Positions 37,984 through 52,250 of a DNA stretch of 64,000 nucleotides are shown in pieces. Numbering within the stretch: the first letter of the stretch is position 1; every line of letters starts with the position of its first letter. This stretch comes from Chamaea fasciata (taxonomy: Eukaryota > Chordata > Aves > Passeriformes > Sylviidae). The position numbers and the translations under genes are program-made. Location of the stretch: contig JARCOQ010000184.1 of assembly GCA_029207755.1 (NCBI GenBank), positions 62,001 to 126,000 on the forward strand, written 5' to 3'. The notes below the pieces were generated by a model that saw nothing but the letters and a program-made list of their open reading frames with translations, was not told the DNA's origin and did not search any database.

Positions 37984-40900
37984 GCCTTGTGAAATGAGAG
38001 GTGCTAACATTTTCTAACAAATGCGATGACATTACAGAACAGGATCCTTTTTGTTACTCATGAAAACAACATGCACTTGGTGCAATTGATTTCACACATA
38101 AACGGCAACAGTTTCAAAGCCCAATATTGCTTTTTTTGGCCAGTTAGTAGAAACCCATTTCTAAAGCTGATAGCAACTCTGACAATTAATTACAAGCTCA
38201 AGATCAAGCATGTCAAATCCTTGTGAAATCCCTAGACATCAATCAGAATGACTCCTGAGGGCCTCCATAGAGTTCAGAGCAAGTATTCCCTCTTTTTGCA
38301 GATCATCTTTCAGTGCCTCTGAGCTGCACAGATTATCAGCAGGAATATTTTATGGAATAAGATCAAGGTAAATAGGACCAGGAGGTGTACAGTTTCCTGA
38401 GTTTAGGTACAACAGACTTGCCACAGGTAAATAACTGCTCACTTAGGCACTTATACATATTACAGCCTGGTGAGGGGTGGGGAAACACTCACAAAGGAGA
38501 CTAAAACACACTGCAGGGCAAACTGCAATTCCACCAATCCACACCTGCAAAACTCATTTACCACAACCGTGCTCAGCACTCCATAAAGACTCCTAATGAA
38601 TTTATGCAGCACCAGTACAAGTTGACAAATACATGAAAAACATTTTAAAAAAAATAACTATAATGTCATGATGTTCCTCATGCTGATCTGAGTCAGGGTA
38701 AGAGCTGAAGGGCATTTCCTTGTGAGCTGAGAGGCCCACAGAAATAACCCAGCCATGATTGTCCCCAAGGACAACAAATGGGGCAGACCCCACACTTCCA
38801 ACAGGCTGAGCTAATCAACAGATCTGCACATCTACTGCAGAATCTGCATAAGAAATCGATTGAAACCATGTGTTGTTATGGATTCATTTTGCCAAAAAAT
38901 TAACTGTGACGGGTTGGCACGGTAATGACTTGAACTTTTCCACAATACCATGAAGTACTGATGCTTCTGGAACAACAAAGTAGATTCTGATGTACCATTT
39001 AGCCTTCCTAGAAAGAAACCACGCCAACAAGATAAGGTAATCTTGAAATTGCCATCTCCAAGCTTCCTAAAACTGGAGAGAAGGTTTGAAATCTATTCGG
39101 ACTCTGATTAAACTCAGCAATCAACACGGTAAAAAATATATTAAATAGAGCTTTTAAATAGACAAACTGCAACAGTATTAACTTATTTTCTTCTATTTCT
39201 CCTCCCTGGAATCAAGTACTCAGGAAAACTTCTTACTTCTACAACAGCATATTGACTTTTTGACACTATGATCATTAAAGTCAACGTGGAAAATACATGC
39301 CCAAATAGAAAATCTAGATGCTGAAAGGAATATCAACCAAGTCAAATCCAACTTTTAAAAACAGAATCCTCAAGAAATGAGTCACCCACCCCCAAAACAA
39401 ATGCAGCAGGAGAGGCAACTTATTCATCTCACAGAGATCATTCTCCTATCTCTCCATGCTCTGCTCCAAAGTGTGTTCAAATCAAAGGTTCTCATTTTTT
39501 TTCCTCTTCCCCTCAAATGTATTTAATTAGGTTTTTTTTTTCTTTGAAGTCAAGGAAAAGAGGCCTATTTATTTCAAGGAATATTTAGCCTGGCTTTTTC
39601 CTTCCAGTGTTCTACCTCACTGCATCTTCAAACCCATTGTTCCATAGGGACAGGGAGGCATCCAAATAAAGATTAATAAAAAGGCAATTACTGTGGTATT
39701 ATTAATTGAAGGAACAGGATCACTTTTTCCAGTGTCAATGAACTTCAATACACTAATAAAATTAACAAATATCAAAGTGGTTTGGGTCTGAAATAGAAAC
39801 ATTTCCATTAAATCTGAGTAGCTTTTCCAAATACTGGGCAAATAGTTTGATACACTTTGAAATACTAAAATATCTCCAGTGCTCCAAGATGAAGCTGAGC
39901 AAATTTCACTGTATGAAATGAGAGTAGACATTGTTTGCACCTTCTAAGCATGCATTATATTTTCATCTTGGTGCTTAAAACAAGGCCACTGCAAGGAGAA
40001 TTTCCACTATCCCAGCTGTCAGTAACTGGTTTTGTGACTTACCTGCTGGGGAATTACTCACTTCCCATTGCAAATCTGAAATCACTGTTCATTTGGACAG
40101 ACTGCTCCTGACTGCACCCTGATGATGTGTCCTCAGTCCAGCTCATGGCACTGGCAAGATAAATGTGTAGAATGAGATTAGGGGCAAAACACTAACAAAT
40201 TTTGCTTAGATCAATGAGATGCACTCACACCCTGTCAGTACTACCTGACATCTTCCTGACAATATTATGAGGCAATTAATGTCTGTATGTCTTGGCTGAT
40301 GGAGGTGAATTATGGTAAGTTCTAGGAGGCAACTGTCTAAAGCAGGGGAAGCTGATTAATTACCCAGCAATAATTCATTATTGAGACATTTAGGTTGACT
40401 TGTGCACCACAAAGTCAGAGAGAGCAGGAAACAATCAAACCTATGAATACTATTCAGACTAAACTCTTTGCAGCTATAGCCATAGAGGCACATATACATA
40501 GAAAATAACACCATCTCAGAGAAATAAGGTGCTTGGAAGCAAATCCTCAAACCAAGTGGGCAGTCTCCATCCCATACAACGGATGTATCAGCACATGCAG
40601 CAGGAGCGCCTGTGCTGGAATTCTCACTATTTCTCAGGTCTGCCTGTTTCCTGTATCAAACAATGATCACACACCCAGGGGCACAAATGAGGAGCCAGTC
40701 TGCAAAGCCTTGGGCTTTGATCTCACACTGCTACACTGAAGCAAATGGACAGGAAAATAGAAGAAGCCTGTAAACACCTCTGCTGATAAAGATCTGTATG
40801 TTAATACCTTTAACATTGACTACATCTAATTTAAAGCTGATATCTGCCTGCATATCACATACAAGTCTCTTTTCAGGTGTACAAAAAATGTGTCTATTTC

Positions 40901-42124
40901 ACAGCATTTCTTCCTTTACTTCTCCACCTGGATCATACAGAAAATACATTTCTTGGCCACCAGCAAATCATTACCCCTCATGGGGGCTGTTCCCTAAAGA
41001 GTTTAAGTACCAGAACAATGGACTACTGCACAGCACCAAATTTCAATTGTGACTTAACTATTCCACAAAGGGGATTTACTGTAGTGACACCTCTCAGGAA
41101 TACACCATTATTTTAAATTTCACTGATATTTTCCACTAACAAAACAGCACTTCTACTTTAGCAGTGATTCGAAGATGGAAACTTTCCATAAAGCCTTTTC
41201 TTTCTTCTGGGTGTCAGAGTTGTCCTCAAAGTCCTTCTGTGTTAAAAATTAATTGTCTGGTTTGGTCTAACACACCCAATGTATTAGTTAAGGAGTACAT
41301 GCACAGTAATATTTCAGAAAGATTACAACCCTCCTCCCCAGAATCTTGGATGGCAATTTTGGGTTACTCTGAACCTCTCTCCAGCTTTGGCTTCTGAACT
41401 TTTCATTAGTTTTCCTCTTTTTGTAACCTGCTGTCCAAATACCAGAACAACCACTTGACCATTTCCATAAACAAAACATCCTCTGCAAAAGTCTTCAGTC
41501 AGAATCTTATTATTAAAGCAAGTTTTTCCAAACAGTTTCTGCTGCAGAGTCAAAGGGCCCTCTGCTCAGAATCCTTTTCCTTAAAAGGATGGGGATATGG
41601 ATGATTTCTGTGCCTTGTAAAGGTCCAGTGCCATTCACCTCTGGATACCAAACTGTTCTTACATCTGACTGGGGATGTAGTCACGGAAGATGAGAGGATT
41701 TCTCTCTAGCAATGATATCCTGCCCCTTGGCAGATATCAGGCAGTTCAAATCAAATTTCAGGTTTAGCTCACAACACTCAGGATGCTGACAGATGATGGA
41801 AGCACTGTCATAGCAGCTCTAGCTTGACTTTCCGCCTACACTACTGCACATTTTAAATCACTTCCAAACAGGATCACTAGAAATGGGCAGCGATCCTTAA
41901 ATCATCCATGAAAACACAATGGCATCCAACAGGTGTTTGCTTGAGTTATCCCCCTAAGGGAAGGCAGTACTTAAACAGGCATATAGAGGAAAAAAGGAAT
42001 AATTCTGTTCCTAAGAGCTGCCTCCTTCCCCTGTCTCCTCATTTCACATCAACATCTAAGAGGTCAACATTCAAGAGCTTTTCTTACAGTCTCTTCTTGA
42101 ACTCCTCGGACTTGTTCTCATCTC

Positions 42125-42182
42125 AGTATATCCAGGTAACTCCATTTAGAGTTAGTATATCCAGGTAACTCCATTTAGAGTT
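42125..42182 (+). repeat. Exact 29-bp tandem duplication
   Basis: The 29 bases at 42125-42153 are repeated without a change at 42154-42182. Each copy starts AGTATATCCAGG and ends TTTAGAGTT. Perfect identity in an AT-rich noncoding setting points to a recent, possibly polymorphic, duplication. Confidence 0.95.
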
Positions 42183-44434
42183 ACTGGAGATTTGTTCATC
42201 ACGTTTATTATCTTCCAAGCTACTAGGCAAACCAAGTGGGTTATCCTGTCTTAAAAATTCCAGGTCTGCCTGACCAATATATGATAGACATTCAATTTAG
42301 GAAATACTGCCAAAAAGAAGACATTTCCCTGATCTTCTGAGTATAGTGGACACCACATAAAAGTACTAGAGCAGAGCCATGAAAACCAGAGCAAGGGGAA
42401 CAATGCCTGGCCCAGAATTGTCTCTCTCACACAGAAAAAAAAGTCAGAACAATTAGGAGGAAGTCCAAGATTATTTAGATGATAACCATGTGTCCACCAA
42501 AACACTGCACTGGGGAAATGGATGGAGTCTAGAGAATTAGAGCAGCTGCCAACATGAGACTTAAGTTTGTAAACACACTTTTCATTGTAACTCTCCACAA
42601 AAAACCTTGGGACCTTTCACTACTCTCCCCAGAGGTTTTGGCCTTGTTATTAGTTTGCTTGGTGCCAGTTTGAGTGCCACTGAACCCACCTTATAATTTA
42701 TCTTCAGAATATTTAATTAGATGAATTTTGTGCTCTATTAACATGCTTGGGTTTAACTTTTTGCCTTATTTAACATTATAAAGTAGATAAAGGATAGGGC
42801 CTATAATTGTTTACATCGCATTAGGCACAATTTCTGCATTCTGTGAATGCTTCCTCATTAGTTTTTCTCTGCTTGCTTAATTTATCCACTCCAAAAGACT
42901 GAATTCATTAACTACAATTACCATGGTTATTGTCTTTGGAATATTTTTATGTACTTATAATTAACGTATTTTAAACATACAGTCAAAGGTCATACATTTG
43001 AAATCATGTGTAGCCTTCCGTACTGATATCAAGATTTAGTTCAAGAATATGATTGATAATTTAAATATTTTCCTTTCTCAAGTCATGGAGCATAATAGAA
43101 TAATTATCAAAAAAAAATACTGCCATATCATCCTATCATCATGCCTATTCTATTATTCCTGTGGATTATTTGAGTAATCCATAATAATAAAAGTTCTAAC
43201 GAACAATAATTAAGAGAAAAGATACAGGATAGTTCCTCCCAGTTTTGATACCATGAGCCCTGTAAGGTTAACTCCGAAGGCCTCCAACGGGCGTTCAGAA
43301 TAATTCATTTTGTGTATGATATTCCTTATTTATAGCCAAAGCAGGGAATATACTTCAGCTTCTAAACATTTACAATCTCTAATCCATTTTTTTTTCAACA
43401 TGAGTAATTTACATATCCAAGTCCAAACTGAATGAAAACTACGTTTTGATTTACTAAAATCTCATTATTCTTCTAATTGCAATAGGCACGAGATTGTACA
43501 GTAGCAAATCCCTCCAATTTCCACTAACTTCACTGAATACCACACCTTAACTTTATACAGGATAAAGATATTTAAGGAATTCTATATTGTTTGACAGTTC
43601 TAAGATACAGTTTTGCTTTTGCAAACTGTATTCCAACTGCTGTTTTCAACATCACCTCATGCTACACAAAAATCACAATGCAACCTTTTCATTTCCACTG
43701 GATACATGCAATATTATTATTAGTTACTAAAATTAATTGTGGGACACTGTCATGATCTTTAGAAAGGTTAAAAAATCCTTCGTTGCCCTTTAACTGAAGT
43801 CGTTTCAAGTGCAAAAACGCCAGAATCAAAGCACAGCAATAGAGAAAAGGAGAGGAAACAGAACTAATCTTATTAAGGAATGAAAAATAGATCCTTTACC
43901 ATAATGAGAATGGTTCCTACAAATGGTGTTTATTGTGTGCTTAACAAAATAAATATTAATAGAACTTAGCAAAGTAATGCCTTAGATCCAAGCTTATAGC
44001 ATCATATCCTTTCAATAGTTATGCTTGTTGGTTTTGTCCTTTTCTTCATTCCTGTCATTGATTATCCTTTGACCTAGTCCTCCCTCCACCTCTGACCATC
44101 ATTCATCACACATGGTCTTATACTGCAAATCATCTACCCAAAAGAGAAACCAGTGCATTCTTCAGCCAGTGATCAAATTCCAAGTACTCAATGAAACAAG
44201 TCTAAAATACAAAAGATTTTTCAGTTCATTTTATAACTTGCCTGCTGTCATTACCCCAGCATCCCAGAATTAACATTTTTCATTCCCACTTCTAGATTAT
44301 TTATTTCCTAATGCCTTCCATTGCTCTCTTAAGACATGTTTTAGATCTGGTTATCCCACAGTTATTCCAAGTATTTTAGCTAGGCACGACATTGAGACTG
44401 AGGTTTACCTAAGTCATTAACTGAAAGCCAGGAG
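42183..44434. other. AT-rich noncoding region, possible conserved element
   Basis: No gene is recognised. The part at about 42680-43800 is very AT-rich, has few repeats and is dense in TAAT-type words (AACTACAATTACCATGG, TTATAATTAACG, TCTAATTGCAATAGGC). That texture resembles vertebrate conserved noncoding elements, but it is an impression rather than an alignment. Confidence 0.3.
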
Positions 44435-44516
44435 AAAAAAACAAAACCAAACAAAATAAAGACCAAAACCAAAAACCAAAAAACCCAACCAACCAAACAA
44501 AAAAACCCCCAAAATC
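44435..44516. repeat. A/C-rich low-complexity tract
   Basis: About 80 bases of A runs with CC and CCC interruptions, such as CCAACCAACCAAACAAAAAA. It is the same type as the tract at 34797. On the minus strand it reads as a Phe/Gly/Leu/Trp-rich frame that should not be taken as a gene. Confidence 0.85.
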
Positions 44517-46529
44517 AAGACAGCTTTTTTCTGTAACCAACAGCAAAGAAAGAAAAGCGTGTTTGCTTTCCTCACTCCCATCTTTACAGTCTCTCTGGTC
44601 TTAGCATCAAAATCAAGTTGTTCCTTTTGCTCTTCCCTTGCTATTTCTTCCCCCACCAAAAATCAAAACCTGATGTCATCTAGATCAACTTCGCAATGAG
44701 AACCACAGTGCTGGGAGAATGGCTACCTGAGCACAGAAACACAGAGCTCAAAGCCTTAAACCTGGGCTAATCCTTCAGGAGAACGGGTCCATTCTCTCAG
44801 AGGAAAAATGGCAACCTGAACTGCATTAAAAAATGCAGGTTTTTGATCCCTCTTCAAGTGCACAGCACACAATATTTTGCTCTGCACATAGCTGTTTAAG
44901 CAGTCCATCATCAAGGCTTTCTAGCCTTTACTAGAAAGTGTCATTAACACGGGGGTTGGGACATTAAGTGTCAGCTTTTACCATTAACTCATTTTAAAGG
45001 CATGTTCTCTTTCCATTTAAATCTGCACTGCACCTTCAGTTTGATTTTGGCAAGCAAGACAGAGTCACAAGACAAGAAAGATCAACTCAAAACTTCCAAA
45101 AGTGAATGTGACCTCTGAAGATTGCATCCTGTTTTACCAGCTGCTTCATCAACATCTGTGCACCTTGGAGTAGCCTGAGACATAGCAAAGGACACACTTA
45201 CTGCTAATTTTGATTCTTTTATAGTAAAAATTCTTTAAGAGATTTCAGGGAAGAAAAGAGCAAGTACCAAACAGTCTATAAAGGTTTCACTGGTATTATG
45301 ATACAGCACATTAATAGCTTTAATGTGAAGAAAAAAAAATTACATGTGGGCTAATAAAAAGCCTTCTTTTAATTCCCTCTGTAACACCTCCCCACGACTT
45401 GACCATCTGTACATTGATATATGAGTAAAAACACTCTAATGTGTGGTGCCAAGGGACTTGTAGATTCACAGAAGCTGACTACAACAGCACCACGTTGAGA
45501 ACACCCCCTGCACAACCTTCAGCTCTGCACAAGAAGCCAAAATTAGCACTTCCCCCCTCAGCTGCTTCAGAGTCGTGCTGACTTCACCAGCCAAAGAGTA
45601 ATTTCATAAAACATCTGTCTGACCTAAAATCAAACTTGCAAAGAAACAAGGATAGGTTGAAGGTAAGGCAACTTGGGAAGATCTTTCCTCTGTAAAGATG
45701 CTACTGCACATCCACTCAGCTCAAAATACACCAACTCTTTAAGCATTTTTCTTTCACTCCTCAGTATTTTACTTGAATAAGCTACATATACTCTTATGAA
45801 AATGGTGCAAAGATTATAGATGTGTACAGGATATATATACAACATTGTTTCTAGTACAAAATTCATAGCTTCAGATTTTTTCTAAATTCAAATTCATGGC
45901 TTAGAAATTTGCTTTGTAGGGAAACCGTATCACATTCTTCTAGAAATCAAATTTCCTTGGGAAATAAAAGGAGAAAGAACTTGAAAAACTATTTAAGAAT
46001 ATCTTAAGTTGCTCTAAATCAGGAACTATAGTAATTTTTTTGGTCTTGACTCACAGCAAAATGATTTTAACTAGGAAAACAGTCTCTGCAAACTTGAACT
46101 GAGCGTTTCACCAATGCAAGTAATGAGAGATGGTTGCTGTGAAGTGAATATTTCACCTCGGGATGTGTTTTGCAATCCAGCAAACCATAAGCTGTCAGGA
46201 GCATCTCATCTCAGTGACTTCCCTGAATAGTCCTCACAGGATTTCTGACTCAGTCAGAATATGGTAAGGAGTATGGCCAAGCAGAGAAACCTCTTGATAA
46301 CGTTTGTTTTTAAAGGAGGGGCAGAGTGGCATTTTTACATCTTTGCACAATAGTCCTATTTTTGCTGGGCCCAAGTTACCCTACATTGCACAGAATTTCT
46401 GATGTTAGGGTTGAAATTAGAACGGCAAATCCTAAACACCAAGGATGCAGTGTGTCCTTAAAGAGAAACATCAAAAGCTAGTACACTTTGTGCCAAGTTA
46501 AAGGTTTTGAGTACAAAGATGTAACAACA
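44517..46529. other. AT-rich noncoding region
   Basis: No gene, RNA gene or transposon is recognised. Short frames on both strands lack domains or consistent codon use. Confidence 0.5.
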
Positions 46530-47130
46530 GAAAAGTTCATGCATGCTTATATGAAAAAATATGAAGTGTATCTGCAACCTAGGGCTTGGAAATTATTCAT
46601 TAAAATAAGAAGGCCCAAGCCCTTAGATACTGTTTTGACTTTCTTCTTATTTTGATCTTAATGTGAAACAATTTACAACATCAAAATGTTGTTATATTTC
46701 AGAAGTTTTGTTTTAATTGTAATGCCGAATTATATAATAATTATAATTTGCTTTTCAAATCATCTTTGAGAAGAAAGGAATAATAAAATTATCCTAGTAA
46801 AACCACTAGGGGATTATTGTTGCACTGGAATATCAAAGAACTTCGGATGCATTGAAGATTTATTGTCGCACAAAACATCGAAGTGTTAATGATCTTAATC
46901 TGAAACTGGGTGTTCTTCCTTTGATTAGGCACTATACATCAGTATGACAGTCTTAATACTTTCTGGTTAGACTGATAAATGCAACAGATTTTGTTACGTT
47001 ACTCAGTATGCCTGCAAGTTAATATAGAAATAAAACTATTTCCTTATAAATTTTAGATTATGCAGAGGTAAGCACAGTACAGCTGTTGCCTTATTTTGCA
47101 GTGCACACTGTATTATGAAATGGATTAAGC
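46530..47130. other. Candidate conserved noncoding element
   Basis: About 600 bases free of low-complexity tracts and rich in homeodomain- and SOX-type words: TAATTATAATTTGC, GGGGATTATTGTTGCAC and AATGATCTTAATCTG. A near repeat, TTATTGTTGCAC at 46814 and TTATTGTCGCAC at 46860, is 46 bases apart. I infer possible regulatory conservation from texture only. Confidence 0.25.
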
Positions 47131-50100
47131 AACTTCCCACCCCCCAAACAGGAAAAATTATGGGAGTTTTTCCTCTGAGCTGATGTTCCTCCTAACAAAT
47201 GCTTCAGTTCAAACTGATCAAGGCATTTAACATTTGAATGAGCTTACTAATTTAAGCAACAGTACTATGCTTACAGCCAGGAGCATACACACCTCACCTA
47301 ACTGACTGAGCAAGGGGGACCTGCAAGTCCACAATTATTCTGGAATTTTCACTCTGTGGCTTACGAGTACCTCCATCTCATGTTTATTAGCAAGACTCAA
47401 ACACAGCAAGAACAATCACATATTTCCTAAGATAATGAGCCCTTGTTAATTCTTCATTTATCCTTACTAAGAAAACCTAAGAAACCAAGCTTTATATTGC
47501 AAATGGATAACAGAAAAGAGCAAAAATTTTTCCTAAGAGTCATATGGGAATAAAATAACTACATCCATTTCAAATTATTTCATGCATACCAAACCTTGCA
47601 AAGCAGGCATGCAAACATTCATGCCTAGGCACAAAGTATTTCTGCTGAGAAATGCAATCTTTCACTTGCACATCGCTGTAAGTTAATATAAATCTTTCAA
47701 AAGATTCCTCAGTATTTTTCATTTTTCAAACCCGAATTTAAATAACATCCATCAAGAATTCACATAAGCAGAACAAGCACAGCAACAACAAATGAAAAAA
47801 CGACTCTCTGAAGCAGACAGTTTAATGCCCAGCACGCAAGACAACACAAACAAAACTAAAAGCAATGGCTCAAAATAGGCACTGTTTTTTCTCTTTTCAT
47901 CAAAAGCTGATTATAACCCCTCTAAGAAACCAGCATGATCTCCACAGGCTTCACTGTCCTATATGAGGAAGATACAGTGGCATTTATTTGTTGGATTCAC
48001 ACAGTGGGTGTGTGACCCGCTCGAGCAGGGTGTGGAGGGCAGAGCTGGGCACACATACAGCTCCTGCCCAAGGTGCACAACAAACAAACACTGCTGCTGT
48101 TGCAGGACCACCTTCCCTACACAATTTTTCCTACAGGTGATCTCATGCTGTGCAATTTGTAACAAGAAACTGAGAGAATCCAGGAATCAGGTGGCTCCAG
48201 AGAATGCTCGCTGATTTACAAGGTTAATTTCCCACAGCGGCATCCAGACAGGTTAGTGAACTATGAAGCATTTTCCTTTCAGTAATGGAATGGAATAACA
48301 TGCTGACAGAACAGACTGAAAATACTTAATTTCTCCCTCTTACATAAGAATATTTAATGTGACTTCTAAATGACCCAGCTGAGAGAGGCATTCTTTCCTT
48401 AGATAAAATACATGACAGAGAAGAAAAAAAATATCTTTTGAAACAACTCTCCCTAAATTATATGGGCTTTGCAGGATATTCCATGACCAGAATGAAATCT
48501 AAGTAAACAAAGGAGGATGCCAAATTTCAGATTCCTAAGGTTCATGAAGTTGAATTCTACAGCTCATGATGACCACAGTGGTTTCAGAGAGAGGATGACA
48601 ACGTTTGATGTTGTCCAAGAGTCCACAGGAGATGATGATGCTACTGAGTGATGAACAACACACACCTCTGAGTTTCCCTGTCATTCTGAACAGAATTCCT
48701 GACTGTACAATCATGCAGCAGAAAGACAGCCAGGAACCAAAGAAAATTCCCAAACAACCCCACAGAGAAGCCCCCCACCAGCTCTGCACTGCTTTCATCA
48801 AGAGGTATCAGACCACAGCTTTTTTAATGACATGCTCTTCACAACAGTACTCCATACATGAAATTTCATGTGAATAGCTGCACTGAACATGCTGGAATTA
48901 CAGAAGAAATTTCCAGCTGCAGTAGAAAATTAGACATTTGATGGAACTGAGCAACTGAAAGTGTTTGTTATAAATATCTACAAGTATTTTTATAAGAGTC
49001 CAGCATCACTCTATCCTGCATCTAAGCAAACAAATATTTAGCATAACCTGCTCAACTCTGCAGCATAACACTAATGACAAGATTTCTTTTAAAGGTAATT
49101 TGTATTATTATCACTCTGATAATAACACATTACTGTCATTAACTGCAACTCATGAAAAATAAAAATACACTGCTTAACATGAATATTGCTTTCTGTTGGT
49201 TTAAAGGAGGAGGCTGACTGTCATTCTGCTCCAAGAGAAGCATACAAGGCTTGGCATGAAAACCCCTTTGGTTTATATTTTCGAGAAATCACCATTTCCC
49301 CCTGGCCTTGGTCAGAACTTCTTTTAGATTCCCTAAATGCCACCAAAAGCAGGAGACATTGGCTCTACAGTTGGCCTGTTCAGGAAGGTATGAGGGATTT
49401 TCCAGATAACACATTCAAATAGTCTCTGGTGAGTACACTAGGATTTATGACAACAATTAATACAAACTGAATCAAAAAGGAAGATAAAATGTTTTAAGTT
49501 TAGATATTATTGCAAATTCTGGTTTTTAAGATCAGAATTTTTCCAAGAATGCTCAGTCATTCTCCTGCAGCAACAGTCTTTTGAGCTGTCAGTGTGAATT
49601 GTCCACGGTTCATCCTGAAATTAAAGAAAATCCCTGGCAGCAAAAGTGAAGAGTCAGCCAAAACCTATCCATTTCACTCACTGCCAACTTGCTCTCAATC
49701 TCTCCATTACTCTCTGGAAGCTCCTCTACCAACTTTCCTTTCTTTTCCTATGTTAAGGGACAGAGGGATGGCTCTTCATACTTTTGGAGCATCTTCAGAG
49801 AAAATTTTAATAGAAGTACCCGTGTTTTATTATTTCCTCAATCTCATATTACATAAAACTATCTAAAACAGTCTCTCCTTTGGAATAAATTTGATGCCAC
49901 CACTGATATGCCCATTGCACTTTACTACTATCTGAATAGGACCGAATGTTAAGTGATCTTGTTTTATTGTTCTAATATAATACCGAGAAGAAAGAAAAGT
50001 CAGTTAAAAAGCTTATTGCTGAAAAATGAATTTCTTATGAATTCTCTCTAAGTGAATAGAGAGACAGATTGCAGCTTCCTTATGAAGGAGGTTACTGGGG

Positions 50101-52250
50101 AACTGGCTTCTCTAATTCACACTCTCAAATAAATCCATTCTGACAAATGCTTTAAAACACATGTGAAAACCTTCTTTTAGTGTTAAAAGAAATAAAAAAT
50201 ACATTAGGAGAAAGGAAATTTCCCTACATGAAGACTCCACACAGTACTTCAAGAGACACTTCAAGTGCAGCCATATGCCTATGAAAACTGGATTTACACA
50301 ATCTCCTGTCACTAGAATTCGTTTATTGACAGCACAAAGTACCCAGTAACTGCAGGGTCATCTTGCACTAGCATGCAGCTTCCCTCCCGCCTACAGAAAA
50401 GGTGTTTGTTTGCTGCTATTTCAGGAGTCCTGTTCACCCTGACCTACAGCGCCCTGTTTTTTATGGTAGATACAAAGCATACTGGAAGATGGAGGAAATC
50501 GAGTCCCCTCTACCAACAAGTAGACTAAAACCAAGCTTAACTCTGCCAGCTTTTCTGTTGGTAATTACACCAGGTTACAAAATTGCTGTTACAAAAAACA
50601 TGATCAAACTTCAAGGAACCACACCAAAGATCTGAGGGATTCTAAAGTAAAGTTAAACAAATGTTTTCAGCCCACTACACAGACACTCATTTCTAATACA
50701 GTAAAAATACAGGACTGATGTGAATATTTTAAGAAATCATGGACTAAGCCAGCCTGAACTCTAATACAGGTAGAATCACCATTTTTTTCAGGACAATAAA
50801 GCTTGGAACTTGCATACACAACAAAATCCTTCTCCGCACGATTTACTGGCAGAAATCATCCACAAAGTTGGCCAAAAGAAAATTTTGAACCCTTTCACCT
50901 TACATATGCAGTACAAAACATTACCTGCTGCACTACAGAGAAGCAAGTCTTTTAAGAGAGTCACCTGTACCATGCAAAGTCACAGTAAAATATGACACAT
51001 TTTTTCCAACTCAGTATTTATGCAGAGGGCAGAGTGTACAGGGAAGGGGAGAAAAGAATCATTATTTAATTGCAAAGCATTGCTAGAAGAAAAGCAGGTT
51101 AAGGCAGCAAAAAAGCCAAATGCCAGTAACTTTAGCTGAACAATAGTAACTAGAGACAATTGCCACAACAATTCCACATGGCTAGAATTAAGATTTGTGA
51201 CAGCTCAGAGCTAAAGGAGGCACAACTTATGACTAGTTTCTTGCTATGATCAGAACAACTGCAAAAACAGAACCAGAGACACAGATTCTTGTAATGAAGA
51301 CACTGAGAAACTACACTGATAATAAATCAGAGTTCCTCCCTGCAGTTATCAAATGGGATATCACTTCAGAAGCCTGATAACCTACACAACACAGTCTGGC
51401 TGCCAGGCTCACAAGAGATGATGCGAGCTTTGGGCTAGAAAATAAATATCCATTACCATGACCTTTCTACTGCACGTTACTAAGACTTGCTCCTATCTGG
51501 AATCCAAATATCTTGCAGATAAGTAACTTGCACTTTCATTGTAAGGTCCACAACTACCTGGAAAACCATTTACTGCATCTCTAGCGTAAATGTTATCTTT
51601 CTCACAACTGAAAGTTAATTACAAATTATGGATTCAGCCCAGAATGATTCACATTTCCCCTGGGGGTTAAGGAACAGAACCAGATCATTGCACACAATCA
51701 CAGCCATAATGCAAAATAAATCTGTAAGTCTCTTAAACAATTGTTGCTTAAAACTCTTTAAATGAGTCTGTTCTGTGGCTCAGAAATTAAGAGGAAAATG
51801 ACAAATGCAATCACTTGCAGTGCATCCGAGCCCTGAATGACCTCATGACACAAGTCAAGCCTGTCTAGGCCCAACACCATCTTCCGAGAACATTTCATTA
51901 AAGCTGAAAGAACACTTATTTCTACCTACAAGAACCCTAAAGAAATCATTTCAGGAAAAAAGCTGTCATTAGTACCAGAACATGTCTCAAATACCTGCTA
52001 TGTCATTTAGAAACTGCATTGCACCATGACAGCAACTTATTTCTAGAACACTCTTTTTGACAGATACAATGCTATTGCACTAAAAATAACGTGGGTCAAA
52101 CAATGAGGAAAGGAGGATATTCTAACACAGACATGGCTTACTGCATTTGTACAATGTTTCAGCAACATCTAGAAAGAAAAAAAACCTTGTTTTAAGGCCT
52201 GACTGCAAGTTAAAAGTTTTGCATTCTGGTTGGGTCACAGGGTACGAGTA
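47131..52250. other. AT-rich noncoding region
   Basis: No gene is recognised over about 5.1 kb. The longest frames are about 90 codons and have overlapping competitors on the opposite strand. A slightly GC-richer patch at 48000-48120 has no supporting features. Confidence 0.5.

Larger units (their letters stand above)
34844..42124. other. AT-rich noncoding region
   Basis: No gene, RNA gene or full-length transposon is recognised over about 7.3 kb. Only short, overlapping frames of up to about 107 codons occur. The region includes the two A runs listed separately. Intron or intergenic sequence cannot be told apart without transcript data. Confidence 0.55.

Noticed and set aside
39470..39500. 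Second B-box-like word GTTCAAATC
   Set aside because: It is isolated in AT-rich sequence with no tRNA fold.
44417..44659. 80-codon minus-strand frame with a hydrophobic stretch
   Set aside because: The apparent membrane segment is just the translated A/C-rich tract.
44700..44860. CR1 retrotransposon fragment
   Set aside because: Words such as CACAGAAACACAGAG hinted at a bird CR1 tail, but I could not follow the characteristic 3' repeat or coding part.
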